Shown one piece after another: positions 28,067-37,419 of a DNA stretch of 64,000 bases. The stretch is from Saprospirales bacterium (GTDB taxonomy: Bacteria > Bacteroidota > Bacteroidia > Chitinophagales > JADIYW01). Position numbers and translations under genes: made by a program. The notes under the pieces were generated by a model that had not been told where the DNA came from, ran no database searches, and was given only the letters and a program-made list of their open reading frames with translations. The stretch lies in NCBI GenBank assembly GCA_016711605.1, contig JADJSS010000009.1:1-64000 (forward strand), given 5' to 3'. How positions within the stretch are numbered: the stretch's first letter is position 1; every line of letters begins with the position of its first letter.

Positions 28067-29386
28067 ATGAAAAAGAGTTTATTAATAAGTTTATTGATCC
28101 TAGTATCAATAGCTTCATTTGGTCAAGAAACAGATACTTCATTAGTAGTTACAAAATCAAACCTCAAGTTCGGAGATTATATCTATGCAAACTTATTAGA
28201 ATTTAAAGGATGGCACAATGAACGCGCAGGAAACTATGAGAAAGCAATGGAATATTATAAAAAAGCATTGGCAATTCATCCAAACTCAGATGATATTCCA
28301 TTTAAAATGGCAAGAACACAAAAGAAAATCCAACATGATATCACATTAGATAAATCGTCACCAGAAATACAATTATTAACTCCTAAAATTATTGGCTCGC
28401 TAACTGTAGAAGCAGATGACATTGGGCATCCTCATCTATTTATAAGTGGTATTGTAAAAGATTTAGCAGGTGTAGAATGGATTAACATTAACGGAACAAA
28501 TGTACCTGAAATAAAACCTGGTGGTTATTTTTCAGTAAATATTCCAGGAACTGCATCTAAATTGATTATTCAAGCTGCTGATAAAAAAGGCAATATCGGT
28601 ACGCATACTTATGATATCGTTCAGCCACCTAAAACAACAATTGACAATATTGCTTCTGATAAAATTCCACTCATTACCATTGACGATAATCCGGCATTTC
28701 ATGCAATATTAATTGCATGTAGTGATTATAAAGGTGGTGGCTGGAATCCATTACCAACAACAATTAGTGAAGCCAAACAATTGAAAAGTGTATTGGTTAA
28801 AAAATATGGATTTGACAGCACTAATATTGTAGAATTGTATAACAAAGACTACATAAAGATTTTATCAACCATGAGTTCTATATTAGAATCGCTAAACGAA
28901 AATGACAACTTAGTTATTTATTTTGCTGGACACGGAACCTATAAAAATAAAGGAACTGAATTAGTTGGATATTGGGTGCCACTAAAAGCAACAAATATTG
29001 ATGTTGATTATATTTCAAGCAAAAAATTAGATGAACTCGTTGCTGGCAGCAAAGCAAAACATATACTGATGTTATCAGATGCATGTTACAGTGCTGCAAT
29101 GCGTGGCAGCGAAGAAGTAAGAACTCCAAGCAAATGGGAATATAAACTCAGAAGCCGACAAGTATTAACCAGCGGTGGCATGGAAAAAGTACCAGGCGAA
29201 AGTGTGTTTGTAAAAATGGTTTTAGAAGCATTGCAAAAAAATGAAGACACATTGTTGCCAGTTAGTGAGTTATATAGTATTATCTATGGTGGTGTAAAAA
29301 AACAATCCAATACAGAACCTAAATTAAATGATTTTGGCAAAGATGGCAACGAAGGTGGTCAGTTTTATTTTATAAAGAAAAATTAA
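28067..29386 (+). CDS. Exported caspase-family (C14) cysteine peptidase
   Basis: A signal peptide (MKKSLLISLLILVSIASFGQ) precedes a short TPR pair (residues about 45-85, GNYEKAMEYYKKALAIHPNS), a small beta domain (about 100-195) and a caspase/metacaspase-type domain (about 210-439). The catalytic pair is visible: H289 in VIYFAGHG and C340 in LSDACYSAA. Such enzymes usually cleave after basic residues, and some process or activate other proteins. The gene lies 10 bases ahead of an exported papain-like peptidase, so the two are almost certainly one operon and one pathway. Substrate and trigger are unknown. Confidence 0.88.
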   Translation: MKKSLLISLLILVSIASFGQETDTSLVVTKSNLKFGDYIYANLLEFKGWHNERAGNYEKAMEYYKKALAIHPNSDDIPFKMARTQKKIQHDITLDKSSPEIQLLTPKIIGSLTVEADDIGHPHLFISGIVKDLAGVEWININGTNVPEIKPGGYFSVNIPGTASKLIIQAADKKGNIGTHTYDIVQPPKTTIDNIASDKIPLITIDDNPAFHAILIACSDYKGGGWNPLPTTISEAKQLKSVLVKKYGFDSTNIVELYNKDYIKILSTMSSILESLNENDNLVIYFAGHGTYKNKGTELVGYWVPLKATNIDVDYISSKKLDELVAGSKAKHILMLSDACYSAAMRGSEEVRTPSKWEYKLRSRQVLTSGGMEKVPGESVFVKMVLEALQKNEDTLLPVSELYSIIYGGVKKQSNTEPKLNDFGKDGNEGGQFYFIKKN

Positions 29387-29396
29387 ACTAATAGCT

Positions 29397-31067
29397 GTGC
29401 AAAGAATTAGTTTACTCATTTTATTATCGCTTGTATTTGTCAATTTATTTAGCCAAAATATAGTAACCAAAGTTATCGGAAAAATTAGAAAAGCAGATGG
29501 AACCGTAGTCAGAATAGGAACCAAACTTTCGGAAAAAGAAGTGCTCCAATTTTCTTCTAAACAAGATAAAATAAGAATGATTGTTCCAGAAAAAGGAACA
29601 TTTGTGGTAGGTCCGAGCATCACCGCAGAAAAAAAAGATGATGTATGGATAGAACTATTATCCAAAACAATTAGAGTGCAAAGTTCTACAGCATCTTTAA
29701 GTGCTCGAAGTAAAATGTTTGAAAAAATTCCGGAAGCATTTCAAACAAACACAAACATCAATCAGCTCATATTAATAAGCAATAGCCAACCGAACAAATA
29801 TCTATTCAATACTGCTGATTACGATTTGTCAAACGGAAGTCGATTTGTATTGCAAATAAATCAGAAAGACAATAAATCGGTGATTTATAAATTACGCACT
29901 TCTAAAGACACCTTATTGTTATATCGTTCAGATTTTCAAGTAGACGAAGACAATGGAAAGGAAAAAGAATATCTGATCGCATTTTATGATAAACCTAAAA
30001 ACAAGACAAATAATAAAGATTTCGCAAAAATAAAACCATACTTTGATGATGCTGGAGAAATGGAAGCAATTATTTATACCTTAATAATTGGTAACAAAAC
30101 AAAACCTAAAACCACACAAAAAGAACTGTGCTATAATGAAGTATATAAAGCACTTGGCAAACCTTCGGACCTCTTATTTTATTCAACGTTCGATAAAATG
30201 ATGCAGCAAATAAATAATCCAACCACAACTAATAAAAATTATAAAAAAGGATTAAAAGAAGATATTGCATCTTACCAAAAAGTAACAAAACTTCCAACAC
30301 CTAACATGCGAAGTGCAGAAGATTTGCCTCCACAGTTTTCATTAAGAAAATACACACCAACCGTTCAGTCTCAAGGCAATTACGGCACTTGTGTCGCATG
30401 GTCAACTGCTTATGCAGCGCGCACCATCGCTTGGTCTGTACGAAATAATTATAATAATATCGATAGTGCGGCAGCCATTTCAAAACATTCATTTTCACCG
30501 CAGTTTTTATTCTTAAATATAAAATCGCAAAGCGATGCACAATGCCAAAATGGTTCAAGTTTGGTCGATGCGCTAAAATTTATGCAAGAAAAAGGTGTCA
30601 TCGCTTGGGACAAATCTCCTTACAATTGCTCTACCATTTATTCTGAAGAAGATAAAAAAAATGCGTTCAATTATAAGATTCAAAATTTCCAGCGACTTAG
30701 TTCTTGGTTCGAGATTGATGACAGCACTATCACCACTATGAAGCAAACGCTGACAGAAAAAAAATCAATTGTATTCAGCATGCATCTGCCAAAAAGTTTT
30801 AATTATGTAGATACTAAAACTGGTATCTGGTATCCAAACGTCAAAGATTATATCGAAGCAAAAAATGCCAAAAAAATTTCAGATTTATATGTCGGCCACG
30901 CCATGTGCATAATCGGTTACAACGATGCCATTAACGGCGGCTCATTCGAAATCATGAATAGTTGGGGCACCTATGCTGGCAAAGACGGCTTCTACTGGAT
31001 CAGCTACGACGACATCAAAAAATTCGGCAGTCAGGTTTTGATTATTGAAGACTCAGAAACAAGGTAA
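29397..31067 (+). CDS. Exported papain-like (C1) cysteine peptidase
   Basis: The GTG start gives a signal peptide (MQRISLLILLSLVFVNLFSQ). Residues 22-120 form a small beta domain with a FecR-like look (VIGKIRKADGTVVRIGTKLS). The C-terminal part from about 305 is a C1A peptidase: QGNYGTCVAWSTAYA with C332, VGHAMCIIGYND with H501 and EIMNSWG with N521, so the triad is complete. LPPQFSLRKYTPTVQSQG just ahead of the cysteine matches the usual entry to papain domains. The 10-base spacing to the caspase gene indicates co-expression. The long N-terminal part could act as an inhibitory prodomain, which would fit activation by the caspase; that is inference. Confidence 0.88.
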   Translation: MQRISLLILLSLVFVNLFSQNIVTKVIGKIRKADGTVVRIGTKLSEKEVLQFSSKQDKIRMIVPEKGTFVVGPSITAEKKDDVWIELLSKTIRVQSSTASLSARSKMFEKIPEAFQTNTNINQLILISNSQPNKYLFNTADYDLSNGSRFVLQINQKDNKSVIYKLRTSKDTLLLYRSDFQVDEDNGKEKEYLIAFYDKPKNKTNNKDFAKIKPYFDDAGEMEAIIYTLIIGNKTKPKTTQKELCYNEVYKALGKPSDLLFYSTFDKMMQQINNPTTTNKNYKKGLKEDIASYQKVTKLPTPNMRSAEDLPPQFSLRKYTPTVQSQGNYGTCVAWSTAYAARTIAWSVRNNYNNIDSAAAISKHSFSPQFLFLNIKSQSDAQCQNGSSLVDALKFMQEKGVIAWDKSPYNCSTIYSEEDKKNAFNYKIQNFQRLSSWFEIDDSTITTMKQTLTEKKSIVFSMHLPKSFNYVDTKTGIWYPNVKDYIEAKNAKKISDLYVGHAMCIIGYNDAINGGSFEIMNSWGTYAGKDGFYWISYDDIKKFGSQVLIIEDSETR

Positions 31068-31297
31068 TAATTCAACATAATATAATGAGCTTTAAGAAGA
31101 ATTAGCCATTTTTTCTTGTTAAAAACCCATTAAATTGCTCAAAATCAGCAATTATTTCATTTTCAAATTTTCAAATTAACATATTAAATCCTATCTTTGC
31201 AGTCCAAAATTTTGAATGCCTTGGTTCGTGTCGTCACGAAACAACCTCAAAAAAAGGAGAGATATTTTTATTTTTTAACCATTTAAATTAGTCAATT
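31068..31297 (+). promoter_or_regulatory. rpsA promoter and leader
   Basis: A -7 box TATCTTTG at 31192-31199 matches TAnnTTTG exactly. The leader of about 90 bases contains a small hairpin TTCGTG-TCGT-CACGAA (31225-31240) shortly before AAAAAAAGGAGAG, followed by an AT-rich stretch up to the TTG start at 31298. The hairpin could be an S1 autoregulatory site, but that is inference. Confidence 0.65.
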
Positions 31298-33184
31298 TTG
31301 ACAGACAAACCAGAAATTCCGGCAATTGATGCAGTAGATGACATCATTACCGTACCTAAAGAAAAAGAAATTATCGAACAGGAAACTATCGATTTAGTTA
31401 TTCCTGCGATAAAAGCTGAAGAGTTCGATTGGAACGTAAGCAAACGTGGTGCTAACAAATACACCAAAGAAAAAATTGCAGAGTTAGAAACATTGTACGA
31501 TCAAACGTTCAAACAAGTTGAAGACAATGAAATTGTAAAAGCAATTGTTACTGCAATTACAGACACAGATGTTATCTTAAACATCGGTTTTAAATCAGAT
31601 GGTATGATCTCTAAATCAGAGTTCAAAGACACACCTGAATTAAAAGTTGGTGACGAAGTAGATGTGTATGTAGAAAACAAAGAAAACAAAAAAGGTCAGT
31701 TAATTTTATCTCGTAAAAAAGCTAAGTTAACGAAAGCTTGGGATTACATCTGCGAAGCAAATGCGAACGATACCATCGTTAAAGGTCGTATCATCAGCAA
31801 AACAAAAGGTGGCTTAATCGTAGATTTATATGGAATGGAAACATTCTTACCAGGTTCTCAAATTGATGTAAAACCAATTACGGATTACGATCAATTTGTT
31901 GGAAAAACAATGGAATTCAAAGTTGTAAAAATCAATGAAACTATCAAAAATGCAGTTGTATCACACAAAGCATTAATTGAAAGCGATTTAGAATCTCAAC
32001 GTCAAGAAATCATTGGTAAATTAGAGAAAGGTCAAGTATTAGAAGGAACTATCAAAAATATCACAGACTTCGGTGCATTCATCGATTTAGGTGGTGTTGA
32101 TGGTTTATTGTACATCACTGATATTTCTTGGGGTCGTATCAACCATCCAAATGAAGTGTTGAAAATGGATCAAAAATTACAAGTAGTTGTAATTGATTAT
32201 GATGACAACAAAAAACGTATTTCATTAGGTTTAAAACAATTACAACCTCATCCTTGGGATTCTTTACCTGAAGGAATCGAAGTTGGTGCTAAAGTAAAAG
32301 GTAAAATCGTTAACATCGAAGATTACGGTTCTTTCTTAGAAATCGTACCAGGTGTTGAAGGTTTAATTCACGTTTCTGAAGTTACATGGAGCAATCAACC
32401 AATCAACTCACGCGATTATTTCAAATTAGGAGACGAGTTTGAAGCAATGGTGGTTACTTTAGACAAAGACGAACGCAAAATGTCGTTGAGTTTAAAACAA
32501 ATGCAGGAAGATCCTTGGAAATTAATTGCTGAAAAATATCCTGTTGGAAGCAAATTAAAAGGACAAGTGAAAAACATCACACCTTATGGCGTATTCGTTG
32601 AATTAGACGATGTTGTTGGTGGTATGGTTCACATTTCTGATTTATCTTGGACTAAACGTTACAATCATCCATCTGAGTTTACGAAAGTAGGCAATGAATT
32701 AGATGTAATTGTTTTAGAAATAGATGTAGAAAACAGAAAAATTGTTTTAGGACACAAACAATTAGAAGAAGACCCTTGGGACACATTCGAAACATTGTTC
32801 CCAATTGGTTCTACGCACGAAGCAACCGTTTTAAAACGTGAAGACAAAGGCGCATTAGTTCAATTACCTTATGGAATCGAAGCATTCGCTCCAACACGTC
32901 ACATCAAAAAAGAAGACGGAAAATTAGCTGATGTGGAAGAAGTTTTACCTTTCAAAGTTTTAGAGTTTGACAGAGATGACAAACGTATTATCGTATCACA
33001 TACTCGTGTAAACGAAGATGCTAAAATCGATGAGAAAAAAGCGGTAGAAGGCGAAAAGAAAAAAGAAGCTAAGAAAACAAAAGAAGCTGTAGAAAAAACG
33101 AACTCTAAAATAGAGAAATCTACATTAGGTGACTTAAGTTCTCTTTCTGATTTGAAAGCAAAAATGGAAGGAAACGGCGAATAA
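31298..33184 (+). CDS. rpsA: 30S ribosomal protein S1
   Basis: The 628-residue protein has about six S1 RNA-binding repeats between residues 45 and 590; examples are GTIKNITDFGAFIDLGGVDG, GKIVNIEDYGSFLEIVPGVE and GQVKNITPYGVFVELDDVVG. Each later repeat ends with an LG(H)KQL...PW linker. A charged lysine/glutamate tail follows. The length is typical of Bacteroidota S1. It recruits mRNA to the small ribosomal subunit. The start is TTG (L/M-TDKPEIPA), 98 bases downstream of the promoter box. A strong terminator ends the unit. Codons are more uniform than in neighbouring genes, as expected for high expression. Confidence 0.96.
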   Translation: MTDKPEIPAIDAVDDIITVPKEKEIIEQETIDLVIPAIKAEEFDWNVSKRGANKYTKEKIAELETLYDQTFKQVEDNEIVKAIVTAITDTDVILNIGFKSDGMISKSEFKDTPELKVGDEVDVYVENKENKKGQLILSRKKAKLTKAWDYICEANANDTIVKGRIISKTKGGLIVDLYGMETFLPGSQIDVKPITDYDQFVGKTMEFKVVKINETIKNAVVSHKALIESDLESQRQEIIGKLEKGQVLEGTIKNITDFGAFIDLGGVDGLLYITDISWGRINHPNEVLKMDQKLQVVVIDYDDNKKRISLGLKQLQPHPWDSLPEGIEVGAKVKGKIVNIEDYGSFLEIVPGVEGLIHVSEVTWSNQPINSRDYFKLGDEFEAMVVTLDKDERKMSLSLKQMQEDPWKLIAEKYPVGSKLKGQVKNITPYGVFVELDDVVGGMVHISDLSWTKRYNHPSEFTKVGNELDVIVLEIDVENRKIVLGHKQLEEDPWDTFETLFPIGSTHEATVLKREDKGALVQLPYGIEAFAPTRHIKKEDGKLADVEEVLPFKVLEFDRDDKRIIVSHTRVNEDAKIDEKKAVEGEKKKEAKKTKEAVEKTNSKIEKSTLGDLSSLSDLKAKMEGNGE

Positions 33185-33205
33185 TCGTATCTTACTTTTT
33201 TATAC

Positions 33206-33239
33206 AAAAAACTCGTTCAGCAATGAACGAGTTTTTTTG
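33206..33239 (+). terminator. rpsA terminator
   Basis: The arms AAAAACTCGTTCA and TGAACGAGTTTTT form a long stem around GCAA and end in a T-run, about 22 bases after the rpsA stop. Confidence 0.9.
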
Positions 33240-33316
33240 TTTTAAATACTTTTGTTAGTAAAAAATAATAAATATAAAAATAAAACATTGTAATTCCTTT
33301 TTATTATTATTGCATC

Positions 33317-33772
33317 ATGAAAAATATAAAAATAGCATCTATACTCTTTTTTGTAGGTATTTTACTTGGTTGTAATCGGCAAAAAGAATGCTTTTATCTA
33401 GATACTCGAATTGACATTCAATATAAAGACAACCTTGGTAGAGATTTATTAGATTCTTCAAAAGCATATGCTTTTAAGTATGACAGCATAAAACATTTTT
33501 ATAAAAATGCAAACAATCAAATAGTAGAAGTATATTCTTTAAGTATGGATTATCCAAAAGCATTTGTGATTCATTTAGATGCAGATTCTATTTACACACT
33601 AAGTTTAACTCCATATGGAACCGACATATTACAATTAAACAGTTCCATTTCAGATACTTTAGTTTCAGAAATAGTCAATAATACATGTTCTACAATTACA
33701 AAGAAAGTATGGTATAATGGTGTTTTAGTATATGATGGAACTTCTCAAAGAAAATTTATAATCAATAAATAA
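33317..33772 (+). CDS. Putative lipoprotein
   Basis: The 151-residue protein starts MKNIKIASILFFVGILLGCN, a clean lipobox (LLGC). The mature part is a run of short strands with KKVWYNGVLVYDGTSQRKF near the end. No family is recognised. It is convergent with a CpcT-like gene that starts 7 bases beyond its stop, and an unrelated second lipoprotein follows. It is probably in the outer membrane, facing the periplasm or the surface. Confidence 0.65.
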   Translation: MKNIKIASILFFVGILLGCNRQKECFYLDTRIDIQYKDNLGRDLLDSSKAYAFKYDSIKHFYKNANNQIVEVYSLSMDYPKAFVIHLDADSIYTLSLTPYGTDILQLNSSISDTLVSEIVNNTCSTITKKVWYNGVLVYDGTSQRKFIINK

Positions 33773-33779
33773 GAAGTTC

Positions 33780-34414
33780 TTATTGTTTTTGTTTAATAAA
33801 AACATAAGCACCCTTTTTCGCGCCCCAAACTTGCAGATTATCTCTGTCCCAACCTCTGTCCCAACTGATAATTTTATCTTTATAAATGGTCACTTCAGAT
33901 GTTGCATAAGTTGCGCCACGCAAACTGCTTAAACATTCTTTTCCAGGCGTTTTACCAGAGAATGTACCATCCGTGTTTTTACGTAAATAAATAGCACAAC
34001 CTTGTCTATCTACCAACGAATCGTTCGTGATTTTTTTTAATTTATCTAAATTATTCCATGCACCAATATATTGCTTGGTATTTTTCAGTTCATATACTTT
34101 ACTCGCAATTACGGTATCATTTTCTAAATAAACATGGTAAACTCGTTGTCGATATGGTTTATCTAGTGCACTTACCAATGCTTGTTCTACATATAACCAA
34201 TATCCATTTTTATTATTTTTCCAAAATTGTACCATATTTAAATGAACATCATAAAAATCGGTATCAGATTTTGCTTGTGCCTCACTACTGAAACTTCCAG
34301 CCATGTTGGATACTACTTCTTTTAAATCTTTCTTTTTAGTTGAATGGATTGAGCAAACGAGAAAGGATTGCTGCAAAGTAAAATGAATAGAAAAATAATT
34401 TGCTGTTTTTTCAT
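33780..34414 (-). pseudogene. CpcT/CpeT-like protein, one frame break after the signal peptide
   Basis: The signal peptide lies in a different frame from the body. From the ATG at 34412-34414 the minus strand reads MKKQQIIFLFILLCSNPFSF then AQSIQLK, and stops soon after. The neighbouring frame carries KKKDLKEVVSNMAGSFSSEA and the whole CpcT/CpeT domain (DFYDVHLNMVQFW, WLYVEQALVSALDKPYRQRV, REC-free beta barrel, SWDRGWDRDNLQVWGAKKG). One extra A in the A5 run at 34333-34337 joins them. In cyanobacteria CpcT lyases attach bilins; in Bacteroidota the family is present without phycobiliproteins and its ligand is unknown. The product would be periplasmic. Confidence 0.8.
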
Positions 34415-34466
34415 GATAAGGTTTTATAAAAGTCAAAATAACACTAAAATATGAATTTCGACTTAT

Positions 34467-34847
34467 TTATTCGTAAAGAAATGGCTCATCAGCATGCACA
34501 AAAAAAACTTCATTGTCAGTTGAATCATAAGTTACGCCAATGTATAAATCATGATTCAACGACAAATTTGTTATTAGTGTTGCCGAGTTATTGACAAAAA
34601 CCAATAAAGTATGAGTTCCTTCTTTTTTTGTAAGACGAACAATTCCACCATCACAAACACCAAGTAAATTATTAGTTGTAAGGCGTTTTATAATCAGTGG
34701 CTCATTATCCATAAATACCTCAACGCTGTCATTGACAAATTCAGATTGAACATCAATTCCAAGTGTGTATATTTTTTCTTTTTTGCAAGAAATTAGAACT
34801 GTTAGCGTTGATAAAAGAAAAACAAAAGATATTTTTTGCATATTCAA
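34467..34847 (-). CDS. Putative lipoprotein
   Basis: The 126-residue protein begins MNMQKISFVFLLSTLTVLIS, with lipobox cysteine and two lysines (ISCKKEK). A mature domain of about 100 residues has strands such as SVEVFMDNEPLIIKRL and THTLLVFVNNSATLI, a likely small beta-sandwich. No homologue is recognised. It precedes the CpcT-like gene on the minus strand with a 50-base gap, so the pair may form one exported-protein operon. Confidence 0.65.
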   Translation of the reverse strand: MNMQKISFVFLLSTLTVLISCKKEKIYTLGIDVQSEFVNDSVEVFMDNEPLIIKRLTTNNLLGVCDGGIVRLTKKEGTHTLLVFVNNSATLITNLSLNHDLYIGVTYDSTDNEVFFVHADEPFLYE

Positions 34848-34957
34848 ATCTAAACAATGATTTTTATTATTGAAATAATGTTCCTAATCTTATTAACAAT
34901 GTGCCTAAGTTCAATATTACCAAAACTTTAAGCACTTTCATTCAATGCAATTTTCCG

Positions 34958-34965
34958 TATTTTTG
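34958..34965 (+). promoter_or_regulatory. pckA promoter -7 box
   Basis: TATTTTTG matches TAnnTTTG and lies 26 bases ahead of the ATG at 34991. An in-frame GTG at 34901 lies upstream of this box, so this promoter supports the downstream start. Confidence 0.6.
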
Positions 34966-34990
34966 TAGTCCTAATTCAAAACTCAAACAA

Positions 34991-36592
34991 ATGAATGATC
35001 AAGGCGTCAAGAATCCTACTGCAGATTTAACAAAAATTGGTTTCCAACATACAACAGCAAAATGGAATTCCACAAGAGAAGAGCTAATACAACGCACACT
35101 CGATTTAAATTTAGGTGAATTAAATGATGCTGGTGCGCTATGCATTAGTACAGGTGAGTTTACAGGAAGATCGCCGAAAGATAAATTTACGGTGAAAGAT
35201 GCATTAACAGAAAACGCAGTAGATTGGAATCATATTAATCAACCATATTCGCCTGAAGCATTTGATAAATTACAACACAAAGTAGTAGCACATTTAGATG
35301 CTCAAAAAGAAATTTTTGTTCGTGATGTTGTCGCATGTGCGGATACCAATTTTCAATTAAATATAAGAGTAGTTACAGAAACACCATGGGCAAGTTTATT
35401 TGCTGATAATATGTTTATTCGTCCTAGCGAAAATGAAATCAAATCGTTTGAACCAGAATGGACTATTTTATGTGCTCCAAGTTTTATGGCTAATGCAGCA
35501 GAAGATGGAACACGTCAGCATAATTTTTCTATCATTAATTTCACCAAAAAAGTAATATTAATTGGTGGTTCTGGTTATACAGGCGAAATAAAAAAAGGAA
35601 TTTTTACGGTATTGAATTTTGTGTTGCCACATCAAAAAAATGTGTTGAGCATGCACTGTTCTGCAAACATTGGTGAAGACAATGATACAGCGTTATTCTT
35701 TGGATTATCTGGAACTGGAAAAACTACACTTTCAGCAGATCCAAATAGAAAACTAATTGGCGACGATGAACACGGCTGGAGCGATAATGGTGTGTTTAAT
35801 TTTGAAGGTGGTTGCTATGCAAAATGTATCGACTTAACAGAAGAAAAAGAACCAGATATTTTTCACGCAATTAAACCTGGTGCAATATTAGAGAATATTC
35901 GCTTTTTTGAAGGCACAAACAACGTAGACTTTGAAAATGTAAGTATTACTGAAAATACGCGTGTTTCTTATCCATTATATCACATTAATAATATTGCTAC
36001 ACCTTCAGTAGGTACTACACCAAATAATATTTTCTTTTTGAGCTATGATGCATTCGGTGTGTTGCCTCCAATTACTAAATTAACAGAAGCACAGGCCATG
36101 TATTTATTTATTTCTGGCTATACTTCAAAAGTAGCAGGAACAGAAGCAGGTGTTACAGAACCACAAACTACGTTTTCAGCATGTTTTGGTGCAGCATTTT
36201 TACCATTGCATCCAACAAAATATGCAGAAATGTTAGGCAAAAAATTAAAAGAAAGCGGTGCAAATGTTTGGTTAATTAACACAGGTATGACTGGTGGTGT
36301 TTATGGTGTTGGCAAACGTATGAGTTTAAAATATACACGTGCATTAATTACAGAAGCATTAAATGGTGATTTAGAAAATGTAACCTACGAAACATTACCA
36401 ATTTTTAATTTTCAAATTCCAACAACTTGTCCAGGTGTTCCAAGCGAAATATTAAATCCAAGAAATACTTGGTCTGATAAAGCAGCTTACGATGCAAAAG
36501 CAACAGAATTAGCTGCAAAATTCAATGATAATTTTAAAAAATATGCAGACCAAGCTAGTGCTGAAATTTTAGCAGCTGCACCTAAAGTATAA
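34991..36592 (+). CDS. pckA: Phosphoenolpyruvate carboxykinase (ATP)
   Basis: The 533-residue enzyme shows the ATP-type PEPCK signatures: TGRSPKDKFTVKD for substrate binding, RVVTETPWASLFADNMF, the kinase-like P-loop GLSGTGKTTLSADPNR with DDEHGW, VSYPLYHI and the adenine region TGMTGGVYGVGKRM. It converts oxaloacetate and ATP to phosphoenolpyruvate in gluconeogenesis. The ATG at 34991 is preferred because the TATTTTTG promoter box lies between it and an earlier in-frame GTG, and because MNDQGVKNP fits the family start. Two terminators follow. Confidence 0.96.
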   Translation: MNDQGVKNPTADLTKIGFQHTTAKWNSTREELIQRTLDLNLGELNDAGALCISTGEFTGRSPKDKFTVKDALTENAVDWNHINQPYSPEAFDKLQHKVVAHLDAQKEIFVRDVVACADTNFQLNIRVVTETPWASLFADNMFIRPSENEIKSFEPEWTILCAPSFMANAAEDGTRQHNFSIINFTKKVILIGGSGYTGEIKKGIFTVLNFVLPHQKNVLSMHCSANIGEDNDTALFFGLSGTGKTTLSADPNRKLIGDDEHGWSDNGVFNFEGGCYAKCIDLTEEKEPDIFHAIKPGAILENIRFFEGTNNVDFENVSITENTRVSYPLYHINNIATPSVGTTPNNIFFLSYDAFGVLPPITKLTEAQAMYLFISGYTSKVAGTEAGVTEPQTTFSACFGAAFLPLHPTKYAEMLGKKLKESGANVWLINTGMTGGVYGVGKRMSLKYTRALITEALNGDLENVTYETLPIFNFQIPTTCPGVPSEILNPRNTWSDKAAYDAKATELAAKFNDNFKKYADQASAEILAAAPKV

Positions 36593-36596
36593 TTTT

Positions 36597-36629
36597 AAAC
36601 CTTGAAGGTTTTAAAAACCTTCAAGGTTT
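36597..36629 (+). terminator. pckA terminator 1
   Basis: The arms AAACCTTGAAGGTT and AACCTTCAAGGTTT are perfect inverted repeats with a 5-base loop. The same CCTTGAAG core occurs in the terminator at 8471-8506. Confidence 0.7.
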
Positions 36630-36640
36630 AAGCATAAATA

Positions 36641-36668
36641 AAAGGACGCATTTATTGCGTCTTTTTTT
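36641..36668 (+). terminator. pckA terminator 2
   Basis: AAAGGACGCA-TTTAT-TGCGTC followed by a run of seven T residues is a standard intrinsic terminator, tandem with the preceding hairpin. Confidence 0.8.
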
Positions 36669-36686
36669 ATACTTTTGATAAGCATA

Positions 36687-36718
36687 ACTCACGACTTACG
36701 ACTCACAACTCACGACTA
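36687..36718. repeat. Stutter repeat before queE
   Basis: The sequence iterates ACTCACGACTTACGACTCAC and AACTCACGACT immediately before the queE ATG at 36721. An almost identical stretch lies in frame inside pyrD at 43186-43217. Confidence 0.65.
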
Positions 36719-36720
36719 AA

Positions 36721-37335
36721 ATGAACTTCGATATTACAACACAAATTCCTGTTATGGAACATTTTTACACCATTCAAGGTGAAGGTTTCTATACAGGAAA
36801 TGCTGCGTATTTTATACGATTGGCTGGCTGCGATGTAGGTTGTGTTTGGTGCGACGTAAAAGAATCGTGGACAGTTTCTGAAAACCAATTGATGCTGGTA
36901 GACGATTTAATTGCAGAAGTATTAAAATATAAAGGAAGATTAATCGTTATTACAGGTGGTGAACCATTGATGTATGATTTATCATTTCTGACAAAAAAAT
37001 TAAAAGAAAACGGATTTCAAATTAATATTGAAACATCAGGTGCATATCCAATTTCTGGCGAATTGGATTGGATTTGTGTTTCACCGAAAAAATTTAAACA
37101 ACCATTAAGAGAAGTAGTGCTAAAAGCAAACGAACTGAAATGCATCATTTTTAATAAATCTGACTTTGATTTTGCAGAACAAAACTGCCTACTTGCTACT
37201 AAAGACTGCTTACTATACCTGCAAACCGAATGGAGCAAGCAAGAACAAATGCTACCATTGATGATTGATTATGTAAAACAAAATCCGAAATGGAAAATAT
37301 CGCTGCAAACGCATAAATATTTGAATATTCCATAA
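36721..37335 (+). CDS. queE: 7-carboxy-7-deazaguanine synthase QueE
   Basis: The 204-residue radical SAM protein has EHFYTIQGEGFYTGNAAYFI, the cluster motif CDVGCVWCD (C-x3-C-x2-C), VITGGEPLMYD, NIETSGAYP and SPKKFKQP, the QueE pattern. It makes the 7-deazaguanine skeleton for queuosine from 6-carboxytetrahydropterin. No other queuosine gene is nearby. The start codon follows directly on a stutter repeat with no obvious purine-rich ribosome site, as is common in Bacteroidota. Confidence 0.93.
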   Translation: MNFDITTQIPVMEHFYTIQGEGFYTGNAAYFIRLAGCDVGCVWCDVKESWTVSENQLMLVDDLIAEVLKYKGRLIVITGGEPLMYDLSFLTKKLKENGFQINIETSGAYPISGELDWICVSPKKFKQPLREVVLKANELKCIIFNKSDFDFAEQNCLLATKDCLLYLQTEWSKQEQMLPLMIDYVKQNPKWKISLQTHKYLNIP

Positions 37336-37419
37336 AAATCTGACCGATTAAAAGCGTCTGATTTTAGTGAAAGTGAGAATGAAAGTGAAAGTGGTGTAAT
37401 TTTTGATTAATTTAATTTA

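Noticed and set aside
28067..31067. Caspase/papain genes as an abortive-infection defence system
   Set aside because: Both proteins have export signals and no phage-sensing or nucleotide-signalling partner is visible, so a cytoplasmic defence role is not supported.
34901..34990. Upstream GTG start for pckA
   Set aside because: A TAnnTTTG promoter box lies between this GTG and the ATG at 34991, and the extra residues do not match the PEPCK N-terminus.
37180..37215. CTGCCTACTTGCTACTAAAG-like stutter inside queE
   Set aside because: It resembles the intergenic stutter repeats, but the protein length and motifs around it look normal for QueE, so an insertion is not supported.
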